Assembly (NCBI RefSeq): GCF_000429025.1
Contig: NZ_KE386833.1
Span: forward strand, 1,125,771 to 1,189,770
DNA from: Actinospineispora spinosispora DSM 44797
GTDB taxonomy: Bacteria > Actinomycetota > Actinomycetes > Mycobacteriales > Pseudonocardiaceae
Reading direction: 5' to 3'
DNA: 64,000 nt
The number at the start of each line of letters is the position of its first letter. The first letter of the stretch is position 1. Below are positions 33,441 to 42,090 of this stretch, one piece after another. Under the pieces are notes generated by a model, which did not search any database, was not told the origin of the DNA, and saw nothing but the letters and a program-made list of their open reading frames with translations. A program made the translations under genes and the position numbers.

Positions 33441-35495
33441 ATGCGGCTCGATCTTCGACGATGGCTCCGGGTGGCCCGGAGCAAGATACGGCGGCGCGGG
33501 CCGGACCAGCCGGCGTCCCCCGCCCGGTCGAAGGCACGGCTGCGGTGGGTCCTTCGGACGGTGCTCGCACTGGCCATCCTCGTGGTGCTCGTCCCGGCGG
33601 CGGCGTTCGGTATCGGGTGGTACGTCTTTCCCGCGCCCACGCCGGACGACGTGGTGATCAGCCAGATCGCGAAGATCAATTTCTCGGACGGCAAGCCGAT
33701 GGCGACGGTGCGGCCCGACGGCGCCGGTAACCGGGTCAAGATCGCGCTGGCCCAGGTGCCCCAGCACGTGCAGCAGGCCGTTCTTTCCGCGGAGGACCGG
33801 TCCTTCTTCTCGAACCCCGGCTTCGACATCGTCGGTATCGCGCGGGCGGCCTGGGCGCAGCTCACCGGCCGCGCGGGCGGTGGCTCGACCATCACGCAGC
33901 AGTACATCAAGCTCACCACCGGCCAGGACCAGCACTCGTTCTGGCGCAAGTACAAGGAAGTCATCGGCGCGGCGAAGATCGCCCAGGAGTACAGCAAGGA
34001 GCGGATCCTCGAGGACTACCTCAACACGATCTACCTCGGGCGGGGCGCGTACGGCATCCAGGCCGCGGCCCAGGCGTACTTCGGCGTCGACACGGGCAAG
34101 CTGACGGTGTCCCAGGGCGCGCTGCTCGCGGGTCTCATCCAGTCGCCGTCGCGCTGGGACCCGGCGACCGACCCGGGAATGGCGACCCAGCGCTGGAACT
34201 ACGTTCTGGACGGCATGGTCGCCGAGCACTGGCTCTCCCCGGCCGACCGCGCCGCCGCCCAGTTCCCGCAGACCCTGCCGCAGAGCTCGGTCAAGGGCGG
34301 TATCCCGGGCAACCACCTCGGGCACGTCGTCAAGCAGGTGCAGGCCGAGCTGACCGATCTGGGCATCACCGAACAGAGCCTCACCCAGGACGGTCTGACC
34401 ATCACGACCACGGTCGACGAGGGGCTGGAGCAGCAGGCGGCGGACATCTCGGCGAAGGTGCTCAAGGGCCAGCTGCCGAACCTGCGTACCGCGCTGGTCG
34501 CGGTCGACCCCCGGACCGGTGGGATCGTCGCCTACTACGGCGGTGACAACGGAGTCGGGCTGGACTACGCGCGCGTGCTCAAACAGCCCGGCTCGTCGTT
34601 CAAGCCGTTCGTCATGACGGCCGCGTTGCTGCACAAGCCTCCGATCGGGATCTACTCCTACTTCGACGGCAGCTCGCCGCAGACCATCGCCGGTCAGACC
34701 GTGTCCAACTCCGACGGCGACAGTTGCGACGAGTGCGACCTGAAGGAGGCGATGACCAAGTCGATCAACACGATCTTCTATCAGCTGGGTGTCGAGGTCG
34801 GGCCGCCCGCGGTGGCCGCCGCCGCGCACCAGGCGGGAATCCCGGCGAACCTGCTGCCCAACCCCACTGCCGGTATCTCCCTCGGTGACAAGGAGGTCCG
34901 GCCCGGCGACATGGCCTCGGCGTACGCGACGTTCGCCGCCGGTGGGGTGTTCCGCGCACCACATCTGATCACCAAGGTCGAGACGGCGGACGGCAGGGTG
35001 CTCGTCGACAATCCGGCGTCGCCCGCGCAGCTCCGGATCGACCCTCAGGTGGCCCGCAACGTCACCGAGAGCATGCTCGACGTGGCAGGCTCGTCGCTGA
35101 TCCCGTTGTCGCGTTCCCGTGAGGTGGCCGCGAAGACCGGCACGACGCAGAGCCACGTCGTCGGGCAGAACAACGACGGATGGACCGTCGGCTACACGCC
35201 CACGCTGTCGACCGCGGTGTGGGTCGGCACGAACGACAACTCTCCGATCAAGACACCGGCGGGCCGTCCCATCTACGGGCGGATGGTGCCCGGCAGCATC
35301 TGGCAGCAGTTCATGAACGCCGCCCTGAGCTCGACGCCGCCCGAGCGCTTCCCCGAGTTCCAGCCCCTCGGTGAGGACTCGGAGAGCTTCTGGGACGACG
35401 ATGACGATGATGACGACGACCACGGACGTCACCACGGTCGCCACCACCGTGACCGCGACTCCGACGATGACGACGACGACTCCGACGACAACTGA
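33441..35495 (+). CDS. Class A penicillin-binding protein (PBP1-type)
   Basis: 684 residues. TM helix near 36-58 (VLALAILVVLVPAAAFGIGW), a glycosyltransferase-51 domain with the catalytic Glu in LSAEDRSFFSNPGFD and RAGGGSTITQQYIK, and a transpeptidase domain with SxxK (PGSSFKPF), SxN (KSINTIF) and KTG (AAKTGTT). It polymerises and cross-links peptidoglycan. The last 35 residues are almost only Asp, His, Arg and Ser, including a run of nine Asp and HGRHHGRHH, which is not part of the family and may bind metal or cell-wall cations. ATG 33441 is chosen; GTG 33420 is possible. Divergent from htrA. Confidence 0.93.
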   Translation: MRLDLRRWLRVARSKIRRRGPDQPASPARSKARLRWVLRTVLALAILVVLVPAAAFGIGWYVFPAPTPDDVVISQIAKINFSDGKPMATVRPDGAGNRVKIALAQVPQHVQQAVLSAEDRSFFSNPGFDIVGIARAAWAQLTGRAGGGSTITQQYIKLTTGQDQHSFWRKYKEVIGAAKIAQEYSKERILEDYLNTIYLGRGAYGIQAAAQAYFGVDTGKLTVSQGALLAGLIQSPSRWDPATDPGMATQRWNYVLDGMVAEHWLSPADRAAAQFPQTLPQSSVKGGIPGNHLGHVVKQVQAELTDLGITEQSLTQDGLTITTTVDEGLEQQAADISAKVLKGQLPNLRTALVAVDPRTGGIVAYYGGDNGVGLDYARVLKQPGSSFKPFVMTAALLHKPPIGIYSYFDGSSPQTIAGQTVSNSDGDSCDECDLKEAMTKSINTIFYQLGVEVGPPAVAAAAHQAGIPANLLPNPTAGISLGDKEVRPGDMASAYATFAAGGVFRAPHLITKVETADGRVLVDNPASPAQLRIDPQVARNVTESMLDVAGSSLIPLSRSREVAAKTGTTQSHVVGQNNDGWTVGYTPTLSTAVWVGTNDNSPIKTPAGRPIYGRMVPGSIWQQFMNAALSSTPPERFPEFQPLGEDSESFWDDDDDDDDDHGRHHGRHHRDRDSDDDDDDSDDN

Positions 35496-35507
35496 TCGCC
35501 TCGGACG

Positions 35508-35578
35508 ATTTCGCAGACCCAGCTGTCGCGTCGCAGACACTGCAGCGTCTGCGATGCGACATGACGCTCTGCGAGGTC
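35508..35578. repeat. Dispersed palindromic repeat, copy 3
   Basis: 71 bases between the penicillin-binding protein and the polymerase gene: outer arms TTTCGCAGA and TCTGCGAGGT, inner arms TGTCGCGTCGCAGAC and GTCTGCGATGCGACA around ACTGCAGC. Here both flanking genes point rightward, so it is not limited to convergent gaps. Confidence 0.88.
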
Positions 35579-35614
35579 GTGCGGGCGGGCCGCGCGGTGG
35601 GCGAGGATGACGGA

Positions 35615-37393
35615 GTGACCGAGTCGGTGGTGCGCAGCGCGGACGAGCTGTTCGCCCGGATGGAAGAGCAGGGCGCCCGGCGTGGTCAGGCGCTGGCGCT
35701 GGTCGTGGTCGACGGTGCCGGGCTCGGGATGGCCGTTCCGGGGGCGGCGTGGGCCCTCGCCGCCGCGTCGCCCGTCGCCGTCGTCGAGCGGATCGAGTCG
35801 TGGCTGCGTCCGAGGTGGGTGTGGTGGTCGCAGCGGACCCCGGCGGCGTTGGTGGCGGCCGGGCTCCGGCCCGCCACCTGCTGGGACGTCGGTGCGGTTC
35901 ACCGCATCCTCTTCGGCGGTGGCCGAGGTGACGCCGCCGCGGTGTGGGCCGCGCTCCACGACCTCGACGAGTACTCCATCCCGGGCATGGGGCAGCTGGA
36001 CCTGCTCACTCCCGGCGGAGAGGATGGTGCCGATCTCGCCGACCCGGTGCGGCCGGACGGTCATCTGCGTCCGGAATGGGTGAGCGGCGGGTGGACGCGG
36101 GAATCGAGCCGGTGGGCACGATGGGCCGCGATCGCCCTCGCGGCGCACGCCCTGCAGCAGCAACGGCTGAGCCGGCCGCTGTCCGGCGGCGACCCGAGCG
36201 CCACGGCACGATCGGAGTCGGCCGTCGAGCTGCTGTGCGCGGAGCTGGCCGCCGACGGGCTCCCGGTACAGCGGCGTGGCGCGGAACAGCTGCTGGCGTC
36301 GCTGCTGGGCCCGCGTCCGAGCGATCAGGTCCAGGCGCGGGAGCAGCAGGAACGCCGCGACGACGTCGTGCGTCGGCTCGTACCGGACGGAGACATGATC
36401 GACCTGCGCAACCCCGCCCAGGTCCGGCGCATGCTGGCGTCCGTCGGCATCGACGCTCCGGACACCCGCGCCTGGCGGCTGGAACCCATGGTGGAGCTGC
36501 ATCCCGTCGTGCCGGCCCTGCTGCAGTGGCGGAAGGCGGAACGTCTGGCGACCACCTACGGGTACCGGTGGCTGGACGAGCACGTCGGAACCGACGGCAG
36601 GCTGCGAGGCCGGTGGAGCAGCAGTGACGGTGCGGCCGGGCGGATGACCGCACAGGCGGGCCTGCACAACATGCCGGCCGAGCTGCGTCCGGCTGTCGTC
36701 GCGGAGCCGGGACACGTCCTGGTGAGGGCGGACCTGGGGCAGATCGAACCCAGAGTGCTCGCCGCCGTGTCGAAGGACCGGGCACTCGTCACTGCGACGC
36801 GGGACGAGGACCTCTACTCGCCGGTCGCCGAGCGGCTCCGGGTGGAGCGCCCGGTGGCGAAGGTCGCTGTGCTCGCCGCGATGTACGGGCAGACCTCCGG
36901 CACGGCGGGGGAGGCGCTGCGCGGTCTGGAATCGGCCTACCCGACCGCGATGCGGTTCCTGCGCAAGGCGTCCGACCAGGGCCGAGCGGGCAAGGATGTC
37001 CGGACCTACGGAGGACGTCTGGTACGTATCGGTGCGCTCCCGGAAGGGCTGGACGAGACCACTCGGCGGATGGTGGCGGCCGCACGTGGCCGATTCGCGC
37101 GCAACGCAGTCGTGCAGGGCGCCGCCGCCGAGCTGTTCAAGGTCTGGGCGGTGACGATCCGAGCTCGCTGCGCGCCGCTCGGCGGGCGGATCGTGCTGTG
37201 CCTGCACGACGAGCTGTTGGTACACGTGCCGGAGGAGCACGGAGAGACGGTCGCGGACCTGTTGCGTACGTGTCTGGACGAGACCGGGCGGGCGTGGTTC
37301 CCGGGTTCGGGTGTGCGGTTCGTGGCCGACGTGCACGTGGTGCGGCAGTGGTCCGAGGCGAAGGCGGCGATGACCACGTCGGCGGGGGACTGA
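35615..37393 (+). CDS. Family A DNA polymerase (exonuclease-like/polymerase protein)
   Basis: 592 residues. The C-terminal part has motif A RADLGQIEPRVLAAVSKD, motif B KVAVLAAMYGQTSGTAGEAL and motif C LCLHDELLVHVP, all as in bacterial Pol I. The N-terminal 250 residues have the length of a 3'-5' exonuclease-like region, but acidic catalytic motifs are not evident; no 5' nuclease domain is present. Such Pol I-like proteins occur in actinobacteria besides normal PolA; their role (repair or bypass) is not established. GTG 35615 has GAGGA upstream. Confidence 0.85.
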   Translation: MTESVVRSADELFARMEEQGARRGQALALVVVDGAGLGMAVPGAAWALAAASPVAVVERIESWLRPRWVWWSQRTPAALVAAGLRPATCWDVGAVHRILFGGGRGDAAAVWAALHDLDEYSIPGMGQLDLLTPGGEDGADLADPVRPDGHLRPEWVSGGWTRESSRWARWAAIALAAHALQQQRLSRPLSGGDPSATARSESAVELLCAELAADGLPVQRRGAEQLLASLLGPRPSDQVQAREQQERRDDVVRRLVPDGDMIDLRNPAQVRRMLASVGIDAPDTRAWRLEPMVELHPVVPALLQWRKAERLATTYGYRWLDEHVGTDGRLRGRWSSSDGAAGRMTAQAGLHNMPAELRPAVVAEPGHVLVRADLGQIEPRVLAAVSKDRALVTATRDEDLYSPVAERLRVERPVAKVAVLAAMYGQTSGTAGEALRGLESAYPTAMRFLRKASDQGRAGKDVRTYGGRLVRIGALPEGLDETTRRMVAAARGRFARNAVVQGAAAELFKVWAVTIRARCAPLGGRIVLCLHDELLVHVPEEHGETVADLLRTCLDETGRAWFPGSGVRFVADVHVVRQWSEAKAAMTTSAGD

Positions 37394-37432
37394 GCGCGTT
37401 TCTCCGTTGCATGATCAACTAGGCTGTGCCTG

Positions 37433-37864
37433 GTGAGTGATGCATGGGATGTGAATGTTTCTGGCGTGCTGCGGCTGCCATCCGGACGTCTCGTGCGAGG
37501 ACGAGGACTGCGCCGTCCACTGCCGGAGGGCCCGGTGCCGACCCTCGGTGTGTACCTGCTCGGTAAGACACCGCCCGAGGTCCCCTGGGAGTCGATCTGG
37601 GTGCGCTGGCCCGACTTCCGGCTGCCCTCGGACCGGGACGCGGCGCGGGCGACCCTGGAGGACGTGTGGACGCGTGCCGGGTCGAACCGGGTCGAGATCG
37701 CCTGCGGGGGAGGGCGAGGGCGGACCGGAACCGCGTTGGCCTGCCTTGCGATCCTCGACGGCGTGGCACGAGACAAGGCTGTCGCGTACGTCCGTGAGAA
37801 CTACGACCGGCACGCGGTGGAGACACCCTGGCAGCGCCGCTACGTGGAACGCTTCGCCCGCTGA
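37433..37864 (+). CDS. Protein tyrosine phosphatase-like protein
   Basis: 143 residues. The P-loop is IACGGGRGRTGTALAC (Cys91-x5-Arg97), and WPDF at 59-62 would be the WPD loop with general acid Asp61. Both catalytic elements are therefore present, in a compact version of the dual-specificity/tyrosine phosphatase fold. GTG 37433. Located 39 bases after the polymerase gene. Substrate unknown. Confidence 0.82.
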   Translation: MSDAWDVNVSGVLRLPSGRLVRGRGLRRPLPEGPVPTLGVYLLGKTPPEVPWESIWVRWPDFRLPSDRDAARATLEDVWTRAGSNRVEIACGGGRGRTGTALACLAILDGVARDKAVAYVRENYDRHAVETPWQRRYVERFAR

Positions 37865-37867
37865 GCC

Positions 37868-37938
37868 CACCTCGAAGACGCTGATGTCGCGTCGCGGACA
37901 CCGGAGTGACCGCGACGCGACACGACCCACCGCACGGT
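37868..37938. repeat. Dispersed palindromic repeat, copy 4 (degenerate)
   Basis: About 71 bases; TGTCGCGTCGCGGACAC still pairs with TGACCGCGACGCGACA, but the outer arms (ACCTCGAAGA and CCGCACGGTG) have lost pairing. Sits between the convergent phosphatase and AfsA genes. Confidence 0.75.
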
Positions 37939-37946
37939 GAGGCCGG

Positions 37947-38891
37947 TCAGCCGCTCATCTCCAGGACTCCGGCCACGGCGGTCTCGCCGTCCTGGAGTGC
38001 TTCCACCCGAAGCGTCATCGTGTTGTCCGCGGTGCGCCTGACGACCGTCGCACGCAGGGTGCTCGGCCGGTCCAGCTCGATGAACCTGCTGAACGACAGG
38101 TCACAGCCCAATACCTGGGCGTCCGGGCGGCCGAGCAGCAGCCGGCCGCTCTGACGCGCGGCCTCCAGGATCAGCATCCCCGGGATGTGGTCGAGCGGGT
38201 GGTCGAACAGCACCGGATGCTCGACGAGCGCCCGCAGCGGCCATTCGGACTCGCCGACCGCTTCGCCGAGTGTCACCTCGTCGGCGGTGTGGACACCGAC
38301 CGAGGACGGCTCGACCGGTGGCGCGACCGCCACCGGGCCACGAGACGAGTCCGGGTCGAGACCACGGAGCCGGTCGTACACTCCGGGCGCGAGACAGCGG
38401 GTGACACCACCGGCGGTGGCGATCACCACGCCGTCGCGGACGAACTCCACGTCGACCCGCAGCCCCATCGCGGTCCGGGTGCGTCTGCGTGCCTGCGCCA
38501 CGGTCACCCGGACGACGAGGTCGGCGGGCCCGTCCCCGGCGGCCAGCCCGGCGTGCGTGGTCGACCAGGCGATCTGGTCGATCATGAACTTGTGGTCACG
38601 GGGTACGTCGAACGCTTCGTGGGACAGCAGGATGCCGATCTGGCGCAGCGTCTCCGCGAGGAAGACGGCATCGTGTTGCCCTTGCCGGACCCGGTACAGC
38701 ATGTGGCTACGTGGCCACTGCGCACCGCACAGGAACGTGTCGCCGTCGAGCCTCATCCAGTCGGTCAGCAGTACCTCGGCGACCGCGCGTCGGTGCACGA
38801 GGTGCCGGGGTACGACGGTGGAGAAGGACAGGCTCGTCGGGTCCGGACCCACGGGACGGATCGTCGGGGTCAGGGTCGCCTCGCTGGTCAT
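37947..38891 (-). CDS. afsA: AfsA/ScbA-family butyrolactone biosynthesis protein
   Basis: 314 residues with two AfsA hotdog repeats. Repeat 1 begins VPRHLVHRRAVAEVLLTDW and has AETLRQ (Glu80, Arg83); repeat 2 has MLILEAARQ (Glu243, Arg246). These match the Glu/Arg positions recalled as essential in ScbA. The family joins a beta-ketoacyl chain to dihydroxyacetone phosphate, the first committed step of gamma-butyrolactone signals. It overlaps dhaL by four bases (ATGA), so it is co-translated with the kinase that makes its C3 substrate. No ArpA-type receptor or reductase gene is in the window. Confidence 0.9.
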   Translation of the reverse strand: MTSEATLTPTIRPVGPDPTSLSFSTVVPRHLVHRRAVAEVLLTDWMRLDGDTFLCGAQWPRSHMLYRVRQGQHDAVFLAETLRQIGILLSHEAFDVPRDHKFMIDQIAWSTTHAGLAAGDGPADLVVRVTVAQARRRTRTAMGLRVDVEFVRDGVVIATAGGVTRCLAPGVYDRLRGLDPDSSRGPVAVAPPVEPSSVGVHTADEVTLGEAVGESEWPLRALVEHPVLFDHPLDHIPGMLILEAARQSGRLLLGRPDAQVLGCDLSFSRFIELDRPSTLRATVVRRTADNTMTLRVEALQDGETAVAGVLEMSG

Positions 38892-39547
38892 GATCGCCTC
38901 TCCTCGGCGGGCCCGGTCGCGGTGTCGAACAGCGCGGCGATCAGCACGGCGCCCGGGTCCGGTGCGCCGACCGCGGCGTCGCCGACGTAGCTGGCCCTGC
39001 CCTTACGGCCGAGCATCGCGGCGGTGGACTCGGCGCCGTGCCTCGCGGCCTGGGCGGCGTGGCGCAACGCTGCGTCGAGGTCCAGGCAGATCCAGGCCGA
39101 CTTGCGCAGCGCCAGGGCCGCCGGGACCATCGCGTCGATCATGGTGCGGTCCCCGACGGCGGCCCGGCCGAGGCGCTGCACGGACTCGGTGGCGGCCTCG
39201 ACCCCGTCGGCGAGCGTGGCGACGGTGGCTCCGTCGGTGACGTTCTTGGCCAGGACCCGGAACCAGGTCCCGAGCAGCGGCCCGCTCGTGCCGCCGGTCG
39301 ACAGGAAACCCGCCGACAGCCGCTGCAGCACCTCGGCCGCGGTCTCCGGCGGCCGTTGCTCGAGCAGCTGCTCGGCCTTGGTCACCGCGGTCTCGACGTT
39401 GGTGCCGAAGTCGCCGTCGCCCGCCTGGCGGTCGAGCTCGGTGAACTCGGACTTCGAGCGTTTGACGTGTGCGATGAACCGCTGTGCCCAGGCGAGCGCG
39501 GCCTCGGTCGAGAGCGCGAGGGCGGTCTGGGGGCCGGCGGTCACCAT
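38888..39547 (-). CDS. dhaL: Dihydroxyacetone kinase L subunit
   Basis: 219 residues, standalone DhaL. The nucleotide-Mg site is ELDRQAGDGDFGTN (Asp39, Asp44, Asp46), then STGGTSGPLLGTWF, GDRTMIDAMVPA and GRKGRASYVGDAAVGAPDPG, all closely like the PTS-type E. coli DhaL, except that the usual GDADHG is GDGDFG. It overlaps dhaK by seven bases and afsA by four. The phosphoryl donor protein DhaM is not in the window. Confidence 0.93.
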   Translation of the reverse strand: MVTAGPQTALALSTEAALAWAQRFIAHVKRSKSEFTELDRQAGDGDFGTNVETAVTKAEQLLEQRPPETAAEVLQRLSAGFLSTGGTSGPLLGTWFRVLAKNVTDGATVATLADGVEAATESVQRLGRAAVGDRTMIDAMVPAALALRKSAWICLDLDAALRHAAQAARHGAESTAAMLGRKGRASYVGDAAVGAPDPGAVLIAALFDTATGPAEERRS

Positions 39548-40545
39548 GTCAGGGCCGGGGTCCGCACCGGCGCATCCCACAGGGTGAGCATCTCGTCGTC
39601 GACACGCGTGAGCGTGATCGAGCAGCCGGACATGTCCAGCGCCGTCACGTACGTGCCGACCAGCGAACGGGCGAGGTGGATGCCGCGACGCGCGAGGTGG
39701 GCCGCGACGGCTCGGTGAGTGATGTGCAGCTCCAAGGGGTGTGTGGCGCCGAGGCCGTTGGTGATGGCCAGCACCCGGTCACCTCGGGTCAGCCCGAGCG
39801 AGTCGATGATCGACGGGAGCATCGAGTCGACCAGCTCGTCGGCGGTGCCGAAGGGCACCCGTTCGCGTCCCCGTTCGCCGTGGATGCCGACCCCCATCTC
39901 CACCTCGTTGTCCGCGAGATCGAACGAGGGCCGATCCTGGTCGGGATGGGTGCAGGCGCGCAATGCGAGTGCCATGGTGCGGGAACCGGCCGCGACCCTG
40001 CGGCCCAGTTCGACGACCGTGTCGAGGCTCGCGCCGTTCTCGGCCGCCGCCCCGCACACCTTCTCCACCGCGACGACGGCGGCCGTGCCCCGCCGACCCG
40101 GGCCGTCCTCGATGTCGCTCTCGCTGGCGAGGTCGTCGTCGACGAGCACACATTCGACGCGCAGGCCCTCGTCGGCGGCGGTCTCGGCCGCGATCTGGAA
40201 GTTCAGCACGTCACCGGTGTAGTTCTTGACCACGTGCACGACGCCGGCCTCGGTGCCGACCGCCTGGGTCGCGGCGATGATCTGGTCCGCTGTCGGGCTG
40301 GCGAACACCGCGCCCGGTACGGCGGCGTCGAGCATCCCGGTGCCGACGAAGCAGCTGTGCAGCGGTTCGTGGCCGGACCCGCCGCCGGAGACCAGCGTGA
40401 CCTTCTCCGGCCGGGCGAACCGCGCCCGGTGGATGAAGCTGGGGTCGCGGTTCCACGCCAGCAGCTGGGGGTGGGCGAGTTCCAGGCCCTCGAGTGCTTC
40501 GTCGACGACGTCGACGGGTTTGTTCATGAGCTTTCGGGTGCTCAT
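39541..40545 (-). CDS. dhaK: Dihydroxyacetone kinase K subunit
   Basis: 334 residues, standalone DhaK, which binds dihydroxyacetone covalently. Active-site residues are in place: GGGSGHEPLH (His59), VVKNYTGDVLNF (Lys107, Asp112) and EMGVGIHGE (His222, the hemiaminal His). The C-terminus LWDAPVRTPALTW is nearly that of E. coli DhaK. ATG 40545 is used; ATG 40527 is possible. Follows the aquaglyceroporin by 57 bases. Confidence 0.95.
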   Translation of the reverse strand: MSTRKLMNKPVDVVDEALEGLELAHPQLLAWNRDPSFIHRARFARPEKVTLVSGGGSGHEPLHSCFVGTGMLDAAVPGAVFASPTADQIIAATQAVGTEAGVVHVVKNYTGDVLNFQIAAETAADEGLRVECVLVDDDLASESDIEDGPGRRGTAAVVAVEKVCGAAAENGASLDTVVELGRRVAAGSRTMALALRACTHPDQDRPSFDLADNEVEMGVGIHGERGRERVPFGTADELVDSMLPSIIDSLGLTRGDRVLAITNGLGATHPLELHITHRAVAAHLARRGIHLARSLVGTYVTALDMSGCSITLTRVDDEMLTLWDAPVRTPALTW

Positions 40546-40602
40546 CGGGTGGGGTCCCTTCGGATGACGGTGCACGGACGGGTCACTGCGCTGGGCCCGC
40601 CG

Positions 40603-41379
40603 TCAGGTCTGCACCGTGCTGGGCGCGGCCGGCTGGGGAGCGGACGACTGGGTGGTGAGCACGGGGTTGTCGGCGGCGGTACGCGACATCGCGCGGTAGG
40701 CGAACGCGGCGAGCACACCGGCGAGCAGCTCGGCGATCAGGTAGACCGGCAGCTGGTTCCACTTGACCGTTCCGCCCGCGAGCTGCTGCACGAGCATTGG
40801 GCCGATCGTGCGGGCCGGGTTGATCGAGGCTCCCGTCGTCGGTGCGACGGGGATGATCGCGGCGAACACCACGAGTCCGATCGCCAGGCCCGCGAAACCC
40901 GCCGCCGCCTTGCGATGGATGACCCCGAAGACGGTGAACACCAGGATGAAGGTTCCGACGAACTCGGCCAGGAACGCCTGCCCCACGCCGACGTCGGCCG
41001 AGTAGCTGGCCACGCCGAGCCCGACCGCGCTCGCCTTCGGGCCGAGGACACCGAGGATGGCGCCGGCTCCGAGGATCGCGCCGAGCACCTGTGCCGCCAG
41101 GTACGCGGGGACGCGCGACCACGGGAATGCGCCGGTGGCCGCCAGGCCCACCGTCACGGCCGGATTGATGTGGTTGCCCGAGATGTGCCCGAGCGCATAG
41201 ACCGTTGCGACGACGACGGTGGCGAAGGCGAGGGAGATCATCCCGAGATCGGCCATCGTGAACGGCGCGTTGCCGTTCACGATGGACGTGGCCGGGACCG
41301 CTCCGACGCCGACGAACACCAGAAACGCCGTACCGACGACCTCGGCCGCCAGCTTCTGAACCATGGACGACTCGTCCAT
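40603..41379 (-). CDS. MIP-family channel (aquaglyceroporin-like)
   Basis: 258 residues, six helices and the two half-helices with NPA boxes (GNHINPAVTVG and GASINPARTIG). ATG 41379 has GGGAG six bases upstream. Position as first gene before dhaKL suggests uptake of glycerol or dihydroxyacetone, though the second NPA is followed by ART as in many water-selective members, so selectivity is open. Confidence 0.92.
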   Translation of the reverse strand: MDESSMVQKLAAEVVGTAFLVFVGVGAVPATSIVNGNAPFTMADLGMISLAFATVVVATVYALGHISGNHINPAVTVGLAATGAFPWSRVPAYLAAQVLGAILGAGAILGVLGPKASAVGLGVASYSADVGVGQAFLAEFVGTFILVFTVFGVIHRKAAAGFAGLAIGLVVFAAIIPVAPTTGASINPARTIGPMLVQQLAGGTVKWNQLPVYLIAELLAGVLAAFAYRAMSRTAADNPVLTTQSSAPQPAAPSTVQT

Positions 41380-41426
41380 ACCGCACTCCCGCGACTTTGC
41401 TGGGTAGCCGACAGCGTCGAAGCGCG

Positions 41427-41457
41427 TTCGGCTATGTCGAATGTGGTGCGAAACATA
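41427..41457. promoter_or_regulatory. Overlapping inverted repeats upstream of the dha-afsA operon
   Basis: TTCG-N7-CGAA (41427-41441) overlaps TATGT-N15-ACATA (41433-41457), 48-78 bases upstream of the channel gene. ACATAC is also a half-site element in some butyrolactone-receptor boxes, but the rest of that consensus is not clear. Weak candidate. Confidence 0.3.
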
Positions 41458-42090
41458 CGACACCGCCTGAGTGGAGCGCAAGGTGCTTGCCGGTGCCTGG
41501 AGGTGCCGTGTCGCGCGGCCCTCGGACGTGCCGATCGGCGGAACGCGAATGTGGTGTTTCCGGAGCGGACACACGGTCGCCGGTTGCCGAATTGTGCGCG
41601 ACTTCGCGGTGCGAGAAATCGTCGGTGCGCTGGACACGAATCCCGAAAGACGAGGGAGGGGCCTGGCCGTTGGTGCGTTCCGCTGAGCACGCGGGCGATA
41701 CGCGCAGCTCAGGAGTGTCGGCTAGTGATCTGTCGGGAACAATCGGTGAAATCCGGGTGGATTCTCTCTTCGACCCCGGAACTGCGCCTCTCGTTATGTC
41801 CGCGGTCGCCCGGTCGGTGCGGCGAACAAATCATCGGATGGATGCGGGCTGACGACAGGGACGCCGATCAGCCGGAACAGGCGCGTCCACGCCGGCAACG
41901 GGCAGGGGTCCGGCTCGCGCCGAGCGGTACTCGTCATGGGACCGGAGGTACTCACCGGGTCGTGGGACTTGCGCTGCGCCATCCGGGTCTCCCCGCTGCG
42001 GTTCGGCGCACCAAGGAGTTGAATACAACGAAGGTTCCGCGCGCTCGACGTCCGGACCTCGGTTCTGGTCGGTACACGGGGGTGGCCGAA
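41458..42090. other. Long intergenic region
   Basis: About 630 bases between the divergent channel and 42091 genes. Apart from the small leftward frame at 41794-41982 I see no domain-like frame; a long plus-strand open frame crossing this area is an artefact of base composition (it runs antisense through dhaKL). Confidence 0.4.
41794..41982 (-). CDS. Possible small protein
   Basis: 62 residues from ATG 41982, with GGGGAG six bases upstream. The middle reads PLPAWTRLFRLIGVPVVSPH and there is no signal peptide. Only the good ribosome site supports it; could be spurious. Confidence 0.3.
   Translation of the reverse strand: MAQRKSHDPVSTSGPMTSTARREPDPCPLPAWTRLFRLIGVPVVSPHPSDDLFAAPTGRPRT

Noticed and set aside
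33390..35540. A 716-codon minus-strand open frame opposite the penicillin-binding protein
   Set aside because: Shadow frame without recognisable domains; the plus strand carries all catalytic motifs of a class A PBP.
41397..41852. A 151-codon plus-strand frame between the channel and RsbW-like genes
   Set aside because: Cys/Arg/Ser-rich translation without pattern; begins in the channel promoter region.
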